A stretch of DNA of 64,000 bases from Spongospora subterranea f. sp. subterranea (Eukaryota; Endomyxa: Phytomyxea; Phytomyxea; Plasmodiophorida), in the NCBI GenBank assembly GCA_049724395.1, contig JAUGWO010000135.1:62001-126000 (forward strand), written 5' to 3'. Every line of letters starts with the position of its first letter. Position 1 is the stretch's first letter. Of the stretch, positions 10,617 through 23,866 are shown one piece after another. The notes beneath the pieces are model-generated. The model was not told where the DNA came from, ran no database searches, and worked only from the letters and a program-made list of their open reading frames with translations. The translations under genes and the position numbers were made by a program.

Positions 10617-12441
10617 TCAACCAGAGCGCACGTGCACTAATGTGAAGGCGACTGCCGCCACAATAACGACACCCGCCGCCGCAGCGATACCAATCAGAAT
10701 CCAGTTCGTCCCGTTCTTCTCTTCACCTTTGGAGATCAACAGCGTTTCAGAGGAGCTGGATGCTTTCGGTTCTGGATATGGTTGTGAAGCACGATCGGCA
10801 TCACTTTTGAATAATCGATCCATTTTCTTGACTATCGCCACCGGGTCGTCAACCACCATCCCACGCTCGCTCGTACTTTTCACTAGTTCTCCATTCTGTT
10901 GCTTTTTACTTTCGCCCTCGTCACCTGACACCTTCACTATGGTCGTGGTCGTTGTCGTTGACTGCCCAACGTTCATCGGTGCCTAAATTGGAACAAGAGA
11001 ATGACTGAACGGACTCCCAAGTATGGGGATTGAGATGGATTACGCTTTGGGCAACGGCGACACCGCCATCCGATGGGATTCGTTGAATTTGATTCGAAGG
11101 AATCACCATTTGCCCTACGGTTTCTCTGATCATTACAGAATGTGAATCGAATCTCTGGGCCTTACCTAGAATTGGTCCCTGAACGGGGGCGACAACTGCT
11201 TCAGGCGCCACCACCACGTGTTTCTCTGAACACTGATTACGACCCAGAAATTGCAGCGGAACTGTGCATGGGCGATACCTGTAAGGGCAGGAACGGCGAC
11301 TTTAACTGGTGAAGCCGCTGCTGGAATCAATACCTGTTGGCCTGGAACGTTCCAATTGATATATTAGCGACGTCAAACCAGGTCAGTCGTTGCGTAATCA
11401 ACCTGTGCTTGAAATGGCGGGAACCGCCAGAACGGTATCCTGCGCTGGTGGTTCCGCAGAAGTTTTGGCTTTTTTCGGAGGAGGTTGTTCGTCATCGTTG
11501 TCATCGTCTGCGAAAACATTGAATTGTCAAATTTTGGATACAATCACACATTGTTCGAACTGCTGTTCAATATCCGACCTGCTGCCGCTGCCGCCACCGC
11601 CGCTGCTGCCGGCTTCCGTTTTCCGATGCTTCCGACCTTGTTGAGCAGATTTGTTGGCTTGAGCTTGCTGGGTAAGATCCCATTCACAGCAGCGCCAACA
11701 GGAGAAGCTTGTAAAGCTGCGCCGGCAACAGCGGTTGACGCCTCCACTGCCTTGTTCACCACGTTTTTACTGGAATGAAATAAGTGTTAGCTATTAAAAA
11801 ATCATCATTCGACCAATTTTCCTGACAGGAATCCGCCAAATGTTTTCTTCTTTTTTTTCGGTGGATCCGGTTTTACAGCTGTTTCGGCGACCTGTTTCTC
11901 GATTACTTTCGGATCGATAAGGTTCAGGTCCGACGAGGAACCGTCCGATGCATCATCGGTGATGGTTTTTGTCGCTACACCCGGGCTGAAATCGCCACTC
12001 AAATTCAGAACCGTTGAATCAAACCCGCTTATGGTTAATTACACCGCATCGGCAGCGATCTGGCTTAGTATTGCTTCCGAGAGTTTGTCGGCGGGAGCTA
12101 CAACGCCACCCCCGCAAGCGTCGATTTCCCCACCAGCAATCATCGCCTTCACTACCGTAGCTGTCGTTGCAGGTGTCGTCATCAGCTGCGTTTGGAGAAA
12201 ACATCAGCAATGGCGATTGAAGCAGCGTGGCGATTACAGTTTTGGGACACTGCACTGGGGCAGTTGCGGCAACGAATTGCTGCTGGCAGGATTGGAAACT
12301 GATCTGAATCAGGGCAGGTGTCATCGGGCAGCTGATGGATGAGAGACACGCCGCTGCCGACTTGGCCGCCGTCGTGAAGCAATCGGCATGGGTTAGACCC
12401 GGCAGTAGGATGGGAATAATACTGATCCATAGGAGGATCAT
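10617..12441 (-). CDS. Type I membrane protein, unrecognised
   Basis: The first exon starts at 12441 with a clear signal peptide (MILLWISIIPILLPGLTHA) followed by a cysteine-rich segment (seven Cys within about 55 residues). A GT-AG intron of about 50 nt follows near 12230. Further segments are about 12190-12030, about 12000-11815 (acidic, then lysine-rich PPKKKKK), 11760-11544 (Ala-rich), 11217-10980, and 10976-10617. The last contains a single strong transmembrane helix (NWILIGIAAAAGVVIVAAVAF) near the C-terminus and a very short tail. The layout fits a single-pass surface protein with an extracellular Cys-rich domain and low-complexity stalk. Exon borders in the middle are approximate. No homologous family recognised. 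Confidence 0.55.
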
Positions 12442-13070
12442 GCAATAACGCCAACTTGGGCGATATATTCGGTCGATATAATATAGGGAATATTCAATCA
12501 CACTCGATCGTGACTCAATCCCATGACTCAATTTCGCGCTCCGGGCAATACTAGATGGGTCAAAGACTACAGGTCCGATCTGGATCTCATTATGATCACA
12601 CCCTTATCCATATCGAACACCGTTCGAGACCACGAGAGGTTCAAGTGACTAATTCATTAATGGGGTCGATGAGGCCACCGAGACATTCCCGGGTCGTATT
12701 GTTGCTGTAAACACGGGCGAACTCGGTTTCTCACAGAACGTGTTGTCAGCATTTTCGCGAAAATGTAAAAAGGATCTGTCACGACATGCCCTCGGGTTGG
12801 TTCGACGCCGACGTCGTCAAAGAAGTGTTGGATATCTTCGCGGGCGACGACATTAGCAAGCAACATATTATTTAAGCTTGCTTACCAAACCTGCGCCTTT
12901 GAAGCCTTACCATGCCTAGCACCACTCGATCGCTCACGTGAAGTGAACGCCTCAGCAGTTGTCAATCGTGAAGCATGCGGCTGGCCAGAAGCCTTGTATT
13001 TCGGGATGTCCTTCGAAACTTGGTTTGCAACCGTATATCAGAATTGCTTCACATAGTGGCCATTCTATCC
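12442..13070. other. No supported gene
   Basis: Only short frames. Sequence around 12885-13020 resembles 14260-14400 (shared AACCTGCGCCTTTGA start, then GTGAAGCATGCG), so this is probably diverged repetitive DNA. Confidence 0.45.
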
Positions 13071-13229
13071 CGTTCAGAAAAAGCCATCAACGTAAAGCGC
13101 CAGTATTGTGATGCTGCCTATGTCTCAGTGTACGATCTCTTCCGGCAGATTCATGCCATGTGGAAAAACAACATCACAATACTGGCGCTCTACGTTGATG
13201 ACTTGACGAATATAACTTCTGAACGGAAA
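13071..13229. repeat. Inverted repeat, 29-bp arms plus flank
   Basis: 13085-13113 and 13172-13200 are inverted copies with one mismatch (core GCGCCAGTATTGTGATG) around a 58-bp spacer. A further 10-bp pair (CCGTTCAGAA and its complement) flanks them at about 13071 and 13220. It could fold into a long imperfect hairpin. Confidence 0.8.
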
Positions 13230-16200
13230 TATGGTCAGGATTACGCCCGAGTTAGGGTGCCGATTCAGGATCATGGACGTCCAATCCACTGAGTACTGGG
13301 GATGTAGGTCAATAGACACAGCATCGGCGCCATTCTCTTGTCACAGCGATCGCACCTCGGCAAAATCTCGGGAGACTTACGGAATGGCGTCATCGAAGCG
13401 GTGCCAGATTCCAGCCGAACTGAACCGAGGACGCGATCAATGAACAACAACGTTTTTTGTACCGGGAGTATCTTTGACGGATGCTGCCGGCGACCAGATA
13501 TATGCAGCGCGGTCAACGTGGTGCCACCGCAACTACCTGACGCTCCAGAAGAAAACCTTGGTTCTGAACGCAATCACCCTCTTGAGCAAAGGTGGGCAAG
13601 CAGCGATTAATTATCGCCAAGCTCGAGAGAGCAGCCATGAACCTGCACGTAAAGATCTTTTGCTATAGCTGCGAGTCCGCTTTTGCTAAGGAAGCCTAAA
13701 TGGTTGCATTCAGAACCAGGATTTCCTCTAGAGCCTCAGGTATTGCATGTTGACGGAATCAGATTCAAGCGTAGACATGATGGCCACGCCGACTTCCACA
13801 TTGCGTGCCTTCCTTCCATCTGCAGCAATTTAGCAAAGCTGTTTAGCTTTGTGGATGTTTTTAAAGTGCTGTGGCGAATATGACAAATAGATTCAGCAAT
13901 CAATTCACGATTATCTAGTTGAACTTCCTTTTGATACAGTGATAGTTTCGATAAGATTCAGATCTGGGACGACTGTGATTGTTCAACGACCATTCGTTCG
14001 ACGAAACGCGCTCTCCTGCATTAGAACCAGTCGAATGTCGCAGTTCGTCACGAAGGCGGCAACCGGTTCCGCTCGTGCGTTCTCAAATCGGATGTGCGAG
14101 TGATTGACGTCTACGCCGCGTTTCACGACAGAATCGCCAAGAAGCCGGCGCGAAGGATGCTTCACTCATGCATTAGCTAGTCGACGGGGGAACTGACGTC
14201 GTAACCCAGATTCAACGACATTTCCCGCCCTGCTAGGGAGAGTGCCAGTTGTTCACGTGATGCCTCTGAAACCTGCGCCTTTGACGCCCAACTTTACCAA
14301 CAAACGGCCGTCAGGTGAACGTCTGCCCAACAGCTGCTGTTTTCGAGTGTGAAGCATGCGCCTGGCTGGAAGCCTAGCTTCGGCTTGTTCTTCAAGTCTT
14401 GATGAGCGAGAAATTGTCTGCCATGGTGATGGTCAGCGCAACTAACCAACGCTTTCTTGACGACGTCAGCCTCGGTCCTGAAGGCATGTCGTGCAGATTT
14501 CGGAGACTTCGCGTTATATAGATGTTCAATGCGATTACAGCACTGTTCGCGTTCTGGGAAACACTTGCAGCCGAGTTCGTCCGTGTATACAGCAACACAA
14601 CGCGGTCCCAGAATGTATCGGCGGCCAGTTCGACCCAATACAATAGAGAGATTTCGGACGGTTTTGAGATTGGTTGTCGAGTTGCGTTTGCCGTCCCAGA
14701 TTTCAAACTACGTTTCGGACAGTTTTTTGAGTTGAGTTTGGTACGACCTCCTTGTACCATACTTTGCAAATCGATAGATCTATGCCTGAAACAAAGGTGG
14801 CAACGCGAAAAATTAAGTGGTGAAAACAAGGTCGTACCAACGACGAAAAAAGTGCCAATCGGTGGTGGCTGGCGCCACGTCGTATGGTAGGTTTGGTAAA
14901 CTCTGCGTGACTGCGCAGAATTACGAATAGCTGAAATTGTGCGGAAACTGTTGGAGAGACCACATGGTGTGTACACTGTACAGTCCTCACTCATCAGTGT
15001 TTAATGTTAGCGCATACTCACTGCATCCTCGTTTCGTTGGACAAGGTTTGTCCGCTCGGTGGGTTTGCCACGGACTCTTCATTCGATTGTGCGAGACGTG
15101 TTCGCCATTGGTGGTTGCCAAGGTATGATCTGTTTCATCGTCACGTCGGTTTTTGCTCGGTGATGATACCATCCTTGCGCATTGAGTTGGGCAGCTGTAA
15201 TGATGCTGATGGGCTCATTACACTATTCATGCTGGCCTAAGCTGTAGACACTGGGAGTTCTGAGAGCTTGTTTTCATAATTTTCCGTTTTGCTCGTACTA
15301 GGTCCAGAACACTAATCTGTAATTCTGTTCAGGGTATATTCTGAGTGGGCGTGCCGTGTTTTTTGTTAATAAAATTAAATGTCAATCGGAAACTCGTTTT
15401 CGTTTCAGCTCATTTTGTAAAATATCGTAAATAAGGTCAACAGTTCGAAATCATAGCTATTCGGAACATCTTGCAGAAATCTCACCCGCCATCTTGAGCA
15501 GTATCTTGGTTTCTCCTGAAAATAGATGAATTTTGTTAGGAGTTGTTGCACATCAAGCTCGCGTCATCCAATGAACACGGGATATTCAAAAGCTGGTATG
15601 CGTTTATTGTCCTGACGGGGGCATGCAAAACAAGGCGCCAAACAGATGGACCGACATATTACAAAGTAGTAAATTGAGAAGACGGTTGATCAAACTGGTG
15701 AAGTGTTGTGAATCGAGAAGGCAACTGATCGGAATACTTTTTTCAGACTGCATTTCCGGTTAGATATCGCAGCGCCAGATGCTACGACAAGTGTCAGATC
15801 TGCAGTCCAGGTGGTCCCATGTGGTCCGGTCGGGAGCACGTTCCTGTTATTTTTAGTACACCATGAAAGGATATAAGATTGATCAAACTCATGTTGATTA
15901 CCTGCTGAGAAGATACTTTGTAGAAGCTGGGGGATGTGCACAAGGTTATTTATGTTGATCAGTGATTACTGTGCTGACTGGTAAGAGAGGTTCGTTCTGT
16001 GCTTCCGATTGTATGGCCTGCGACCAGACTGGACACTTGATCGATACCTTGCCGAATCGCGACTCGTTCGGTGCAACGTCCGATATGATTGATCTGTTTG
16101 ATGAAGCATGCGTGCCAGTTTCTTCTGCTGCCTTGTGTGAACAAAGTTGTATTTTTGTTAATACACAAACAAAATGATTGCGATGAGGCCTGGAACATGT

Positions 16201-16900
16201 GCTGATATCATTTCATGTAAGTGGCGCTTGAGCAAACATTGTGCTACCGCAATACAATCGCAAAGAATCCATGACCGAACAATATTGGCGCTTGTTTAAC
16301 CTCCAGCGAAGTGTTGGATTCTCATGGGTTTGACAAAATCGAGTGATAACATGGAAAACTGTCAAGGAAATTAAGCGCCGTTTTATTGGCAGACGCGTCA
16401 TGTGTGCAGACTCAGACTCAGCTAATAACTTCAAATTTCTTTTAGGATTCCAAAGCGATAGCGCATACTTTTTGCTGATTTAGAATAAGGTTGAAAGAGC
16501 AATAGAGCGTGTTTAAGTTGATATTGTCATGCTGCAAGGCAGGTCAACTTGTGCTAAACTTCCTCGACCCAACTCTTCCGGGCTCTCCGGAAAATGTACG
16601 ATTTCCCCGTCCTGCGACATCACGAATATCGAAGGCTGTGCAGACACACTTGCGCCCAACGAACCGTCACAAACTGGTACCGCACAGTGACTGCTGGCAC
16701 CGCGTCGCCCAAGGTAACAAAGGTCATTGACAGGAGAGGCCCAGTGTTGGGGGCCTCTTGAGACGCCTTCTCTGGGTGTGTACTGTATTGAGGTTTCACC
16801 TAACGTTCCTGGAGTATATCGATTACGATTCAGATCCTGTCTGTATTGCGATCACGCCCCAGAGCGTATCAACGATTGAATAGACGAACCAATCAATCAT
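13230..16900. other. About 3.7 kb without a supported gene
   Basis: Both strands have open frames up to about 200 codons (for example the minus strand at 14392-14994), but none shows a family motif or consistent splicing with neighbours. The longer ones overlap competing frames on the other strand. A cysteine-containing plus frame at 15962-16177 looks moderately natural but stays unassigned. The stretch probably contains decayed repeats. Confidence 0.45.
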
Positions 16901-19900
16901 ATGAACCTGAATAGGTTACTTGTTTACGTGTCGTTGCTCATCTATTCAGCGCGTTCTGCCACGTATGGACCGAGCTCCACTGCGACCGCTCCGGTAATGT
17001 CCATTTAGTATTGTGTATGGCGGGAATGGTTTGCAGCTGAGAGTAATGATCCTCAGACCAACCCGACCCAGGTCAACTCAGCAATCGCCGGTCGCCGGGT
17101 CACCATTACGGCCAAGAACAGCCTGAGTGTCAATACAGGCTCTGGCGGGGATCTGTTTATCGCCGAGCTATATACAAATAACGCCTCATGTGATGCTAAT
17201 CTCTACACATATTCCTGTAAACCATCATGTTCCCCATACACTTCTCCAAACACCCCATCTAAATCCTGTCTCTCGTCGTTTCACGTCACCGTAATTTTTT
17301 TTAACCCCTTTGCTTGTTCACCCGTAATCTTCTATATTAGGTTCCAACAGGTCCAAATTGGGTTATAGCTACAGTTGCCGATAATGGCGATGGGACTTAT
17401 ACTGCTGATTATGCACCAGAGCTCACCGGAACTTATGATCTCAACATCGGTAAATTATTCTGTGGTGTTTTCTCCCGAAAGGCGACATCTCAATAAGATT
17501 GGTAATATATAGGATTGGCTGTGCCAGGAGGCCTCAGGGGGAAATATTACGACAACATGTGGTTCTTGAATTCTCCAACAATCAATCGCGTAGATTCTTC
17601 GATATCATTCAATTGGGGGTTATCTGCGATCACAACGTTCGGTGTCGACTACGTCTCAGTTCGATGGGAAGGAAAATTGAAGCCTGCATATTCTCAGGTA
17701 ATTTTCGATTCCACAAAGTTGTGCTCTGCTGACGAAATGGGTTTGTTGTTCTAACAAATAGACTTACACAATATATGTGACCGCTGATGATGGAGTTAGA
17801 TTATGGCTCGATAGGCGGTTGATTATCGACAATTGGTCTACCTGCTGCAATGAGTCCTGGGCCAATGTTGCTCTAAGCGCTGGTTACTTACACGACATCA
17901 AGATCGATTATCGTGAGGTAATCAGCTCACTGGGCCCAGTCTTAAAGTGCTGAACTGGTATTACTGTCTTCTCTTGTCGTTCTTAGATCCAGGGTATTGC
18001 ATCAATTGACTTGTCGTGGTCGGCTCCATCCGTTGCCAAGGAGATCATTCCATCGAGCGCATTGTACAGCGTGGATCAGGTTCTGTCGATTAGTGCACAA
18101 ACCTGTTATCGCGGTCATTCATCAGAGGTTTGATCCAGATATCCGGTTCCCCAATAAAGGGGATTGTAATTACTGAAGCCGATCCCCCCAACTCGGTTCA
18201 AACAACTGCTTCAGGTCCTGGCCTAACCGCTTCGATCGTTGCTGGACCTGTTGTCTCTGGCAATAAATTCACAGTCTTAGCCAAGGTATTCAGTGTATCC
18301 CCTGTGTCGTTTCCTCCTCAAATTTTTCGTTTTGTCCTATTCAATACGCTTCATTTTAGAAATTGTCGCTAGGATTTGTTCGGGAATCTGTTGACGGCCC
18401 AATCAGGGAGTGCTGTTTGGACAGTGACTGGGTCCGGTCCAGGGGTCGTTGTTGGCGCGATCGGATACGGATACGGTCCATACTATAACGGATCGTGGAG
18501 CACCACCGTTTCCGGAGCCTATACATTGTCGGTAAAATTGGGCGGCAATCACATCACGGGAAGCCCATTTCTTCTCTCGTGTGGTCCAGCTATCACATCA
18601 GCCGGTCAGCAAACAATTACATAACGCAAAACCTCAATTTTTGGAAATCACCAGTGTTCGACTATGATACTTGCGACTTTTATCAAAATTGCTTGACAAT
18701 CCACATAGAAATTCAGTTCCTTACTTTATGTAGATTTGATAAACAGCCAGACATATCCTTTTATTTTACTAACATTGGGGTTCGATGGTTTGATCACAAC
18801 CTTCCCAGGATTGACAGAGTGTTAGGTAACTCGGTGGCGTTTGGTAGTGGGCTAACTAGCGGAACTGTCGGATTATCGTCTTCTTTTTGGGTCCAGGCTC
18901 GGGATCAATATGGGAATAATGTGACATGGGGTACCGATCCCGTCAAGGTGACGCTCTCAGGAACCAACGCCCCTACCGCCGGGATAACATACATCTCCAA
19001 CGGTCTTTATCAAGTTTTTTACACTCCTATCATCAGGTTTCCGTTGGATCCATTCTTCAATAGCGCTGCTGACTCCCATTAGTGGCTCTTTAACCATCAT
19101 TGTCAAGATTGGCACTACGCTCATTTTAACGTCATCCGGATCATTCACATCTACAATCGCTGTCGGATCTGTTCACGCTCCAAGGTCGATATTTTTTTGG
19201 TTCTGTTTAACTTTGTTGCCAGTCATGATGCGACTTGAATGTGTCGATGCTGTTTTGATTGAGGAATCTTCTCAGTTGTACAGCGAATCCAAGCGGAACC
19301 GGTGTAGCTGGAGTCCAGTCATCGTTTGCGATCACAGCTCGTGATGAATTCGGAAATCAGCTGACGACTGGGGGTGGAAGGAATTATCACCTTTTCGTTG
19401 TCGCTGACGGGCCCAGCTTCCCTGACCCACGACTCAATTACTCACGCTGGCTCTGGTGTCTATACAACTCTATTTACACCGACATTAGTGGGAACGTACG
19501 TAATTCTCAATAATGAGAACTGAAACCCGTGAATAGGTTTTTGTTTATGGACAATCTTGTTTTCAGTTATCAAATGGTGGCGATGCTGGGAACTGTTCCT
19601 ATATCTGGTTCCCCATTTACTGTGGTTGTTTCGCCTGGAGCCCCAGTCGCTTCAACATCAACCGCCTCTGGATCATCCTTATCGACTGCCATATCAGGTT
19701 TGATTGAGCGGTCGTATATCATGCACGAAACCCGGATCGCCTAAGCGTTTTTATCTAGGTATTCAACAGTCTTTTAACGTGTCGGCTCGCGATTCGCAAT
19801 CGAACTTGATCGCCGTTGATGCGGCTGTGGTGACGGCTGTTGTCAGCTGCGGGTTAGTGGGTAACTCTGTTATGTAGTTGATGGATTGACGAACGCTGTC

Positions 19901-22900
19901 GTTAGGGGCGTATCAGGTTCAAGTTCATGGCTTGGGGGAGGACTATACAAGATTATATATACTCCTAGTACTAAAGGATCTTCGTGCTCATTAACAGTTC
20001 AAGTTGGTTTCAGACCCGATAGTGTCGACAAACTCAGAACTGATTTTTTTAGATTGGTGGCTCCAATATAAACGGCAGTCCTTTTACTTTGAAAGTTACG
20101 GCTGGAGCTGCTGAATCGTCAACATCAACTGTAAGGCCGTCTGCCAACGATTATTTTCTCAGTTTTGTTTGCATCAAATAATTACGTATTCAATCTATGA
20201 CTGCATCCTTGATTTTACAACCACTTTCAGAGACCGGATCTCGGCCATTTTTTCTTGTTGTGAGCAGCGGTGTGTTTGGATTTGTGCATTTCGTCGTTTC
20301 AAATTTTGAAATTTGCTATCTCACGGTTAATTCAAACTGAAATATTGAAATTGGTTTTGGGAACTAGGTAAGCGGTTCGGGTTTATCAACGTCAATCGCT
20401 GGCGTTGGAGTGTCACTATCGGTCGTGTTGAAAGACCTTTCGTCAAATCTGCTGGTGACCGGAGGAAATCAGTTGACGGTATCGATCGCCCAACCCGACA
20501 ATTCACTGTTGCCATATTCCCTGGTTGATTATGGAACTGGCTCGTACACCATCTCCTACACACCAAAGCAAACGGGATCGCACTCAGGTAAATTTGAGAT
20601 GCTCCTGGGCATGGTAAGCGATTCGATCTGATGGACTCGTTCAGCGACAATAAAGCTGGCACATGTTGGTGGATTGGACGCAACATATTATAACGATCAA
20701 GTAATGGTGCTGGTCAATACAGCTAATGTATTGGACCCTATTATTCACCACGATTGGGGATATTCACCGGCCATAACCGGGTTACCAGCTGATATGTAAT
20801 CCATAATCAATCACCAACACCGACATCAAAGTTCGGTCATATTTTACCAGTGTCCTGTGGAAAACTAAATGGGATGATTTTGATGGTTTAATTATGTTTC
20901 TCAAGTTGTAACTTTGTTGATGGAAATTTGTGTACTTTAGGTTCTCAATCCGGTGGTCTGGGAAAATTATGTCTTCCACCAGCGAGATTTATCGCTTTAC
21001 CATCCCGTTATATGCCAATACAGGCGCCAGGTTATATATCAGCACATCTACCCAACCTGGATCCGGTAAAAGCGACAGCTCTCAATTCATGAAATTCGCC
21101 CTTATTGAGTCCATCAGCGAAATTGGTAATTGACGCATGGTCCAGCGCCATTGGTGCTGGTGATGTTTTTGGCGATATAGCCATGGTCGCCAATCAACTC
21201 GTCAATATTGGCATTGAATTCCATGGTATTTTCTTTACTGATTACCTTTCTTTGAACTTTCTTGCCATGGCTCAACTCTACAACGTCAAAATTTGCCTTG
21301 AAAGCGCGTTATTTTAGGGCTACTTGAATTTTTTTCAACTCGAATGGCCCTTGGCTCTGTCATTGAGATATGATCATAATGGTGTCTTAGGCGATCTTGG
21401 TCAAGCCCAAATTGGATTATATTGGTCATCTGGGTCTCTTTCTAAACAATTAGTTCCATCAACTGCTCTATATTACATAAGACATATCGCGTCGTCTCCA
21501 TACACAGGTACAAATCTGTTGTCAATCTTGTTTCCCATTATCCCCTTTGTGGAGGAAAAAGGTCTAGAAGTTGTGGATGTCTAATGGTCGTATGCGAGCC
21601 AGGAATTTCGGTCACTCAATCGACGTTGAACCGTTCGTCAACAACTGCAGCGGGATCAAGCTTGACGTCGTTAACTATTCCAGTGGCGACCGCAACGTCA
21701 ATTACTATAACCGCGAGAGACTCCTATGGTAACCTAGATAAAGCTGGAGGAAATCAAGGTGAAGGATGTATATCTTTTGCCCGTTTCATTGGGTTTCATC
21801 TACATTTGTTGTTTATCCTTTGCTTCCAGTGTTTTCAATGTTTGTGCAATATCGAATTGAGGCTGCATGTTACAGGCCAATTCACATCAACATTGTCGGC
21901 TGTTTACACGTCGACAGTTGTGAACGGAATTGTGACCAATGTCGGAGGGTCGACAGGGCAATACTTGTCGACCTATACGGCAACAGGTATTATTGCATGT
22001 GCAGAAATTCGAAGCAAATCATTGAACAAAACCTATCCCTATAGAATCTGGCAAGTATTATTTGACAGTTTTGCTGAATGGTAACCACATATATGGCAGT
22101 CCATGGACTGTCAATGTGCCAGTTGGCGCAACAGATCCAGGTAATTCAGTGTTTCTCCAAATAATTATTTCATTGCAATTTGCAGAATTGCACAAGTTTT
22201 CTGTGCGATCCCGAAAATTAACAAACTTTATTTCAGCGACGTAATTTATGAGATCATATTTTCGTTATTTAGTCAAGCGTTAATCTGACGTGACTAGATT
22301 TTTTGGAATCATTTATTGGAACGAATTTTGAATTTCGGTATTAGTGAGCACAGCTGTATCTGGTACCGGAATGGCATCATCTGTGGTTGGGGTTCAGGGC
22401 ATTTTCACTCTGACTGTTAAAGATGCATCGGGCAATTTAAGGGGAACTGGTGGCGATTATTGGTCTGTTGTTGTAAGATTCGCTTGCTCTATCACAACTC
22501 CCTGGATGTACATTTTTTAACCCCTGTTATGGTTGTAGTTAACCAAAGGCCTCACAGTCATTACAGCTGGGATTTTGGACAACCAAGATGGCACTTACAC
22601 ATGTAATCGCATTTGCATCGCATCATCTTCATTTGTTGTATATTCTCCATTGTATCTGACTTGATTTCTGACTTTTTCGTTTATAATTGATTGGTGCGGT
22701 GGTTCAAATATTTTGAATTGTAGGCAACTATACGGCCACAGTCTCTGGAACATATTCAACAGCAATCACCGTCAATGGTGTTTCAATCGGAGCACCATTC
22801 AACATCATTGTCTCTCCAGCTATTGCATCTCCATCTGCGACCGCTGTTTCTGGTGGGACGCCTTCAGTTCCAACCTCATCCACTCCAGCGACTTTTACTG

Positions 22901-23829
22901 GTTAAATATCAACCTTGCTATCATAATTAATCGATATATAATTACATATACAGTTAACAGCAAAGACGAGTACTCGAACAGCCGATCAACTGGAGGGCAC
23001 TTCTTTTTCGTGTCGATTATCAATAAAGCCAATTCGGTTGTCAGAGGCGCGGTCACTGATTCTGCAAATGGGAACTACATCGTCGGGTAAACTGCATTCG
23101 ACTTTGTTGTTGGCATATCTCTGTTTTGCGACAGTTGCTCGAATACTAATTTTCAACGCAATTTTAGATATACTTTAGCAGCTGTGGGTCCATATCAATA
23201 TAATGTGATGTTGGCTAGCGGATCATCGTCTTTGGGCGATGGGCTGTTAGGAAGTTACTACCATAACCGGTGGCTGGATGGTGCGCCCGTAATGACCAGA
23301 GTCGACAAATACGTCAATTTCCAATGGGGAACAAATCTAATCACTCCAACTGCAATTGTAATATTTCTTCCATTTAAAACCAGTTGCTGCCATCGAATAC
23401 AGTTTTTTAAGTTGATTCATTTGAAAAACTATAGGATTATGTCTCGATTAGATGGACGGGGTACGTATCCCCATTATACGCTGAACTCTACACCTTTTAC
23501 GTTGACGTTGACGATCAAGCGCGATTATGGGTTAACGACATTCTTATAATTGACTCTTGGAATGCAGTTGCAGGTAAAACGATTACGTTGGCTATTGCAA
23601 ATATGTACCGATTTTAACTATAGGAGAAACATCTGGAACCATATCAATTCCGACTGCGACAACCTTATACACGATAACGATGGAATATCGCAAGGCGACT
23701 GGCAATGGACGAGCGATATTGAGGTGGTCATCGGCGTCACAGACCAAAGCCATCATTCCACAGGCCCAGCTGTTCTCATCCGCATCACATATATCTGGAT
23801 CGCCGTTCACTATCACTGTTATAGCATAA
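16901..23829 (+). CDS. Secreted filamin-repeat / PA14-domain protein
   Basis: A large gene of many short exons. Exon 1 (16901-16993) encodes a signal peptide (MNLNRLLVYVSLLIYSARSA), so the product enters the secretory pathway. Then come about nine filamin/ABP280-type Ig-fold repeats, marked by the ITARDEFGN, DNGDGTYTADY and GSPF signatures, at roughly 17.06-17.45, 18.14-18.6, 18.8-19.17, 19.26-19.64, 19.65-20.1, 20.37-20.63, 21.6-22.14, 22.35-22.85 and 22.95-23.2 kb. Three PA14 domains interrupt them: about 17.52-18.12 (GLRGKYYDN, DDGVRLWLD, LIIDNW), about 20.65-21.5 (weaker), and 23.21-23.8 kb (LLGSYYHNRW, DYVSIRWTGY, ARLWVN, LIIDSW). PA14 is a carbohydrate- or ligand-binding beta-barrel. 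No calponin-homology actin-binding domain and no C-terminal membrane helix are seen, so this is not a cytoskeletal filamin; a secreted or wall/surface adhesive protein is inferred. The stop is at 23827-23829. Individual exon borders were not all resolved. Confidence 0.88.
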
Positions 23830-23866
23830 GCACATAAACTACATATAATCTTTATAGTTTATTTTC

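Noticed and set aside
12975-13292. Open frame containing YVDDL, recalling a Copia-type reverse transcriptase box
   Set aside because: The motif lies in the right arm of an inverted repeat, and no other RT motif is found on either side.
14392-14994. 200-codon minus-strand frame
   Set aside because: Competing open frames on the plus strand, no motif, and partial similarity to 12885-13020 suggests repetitive DNA.
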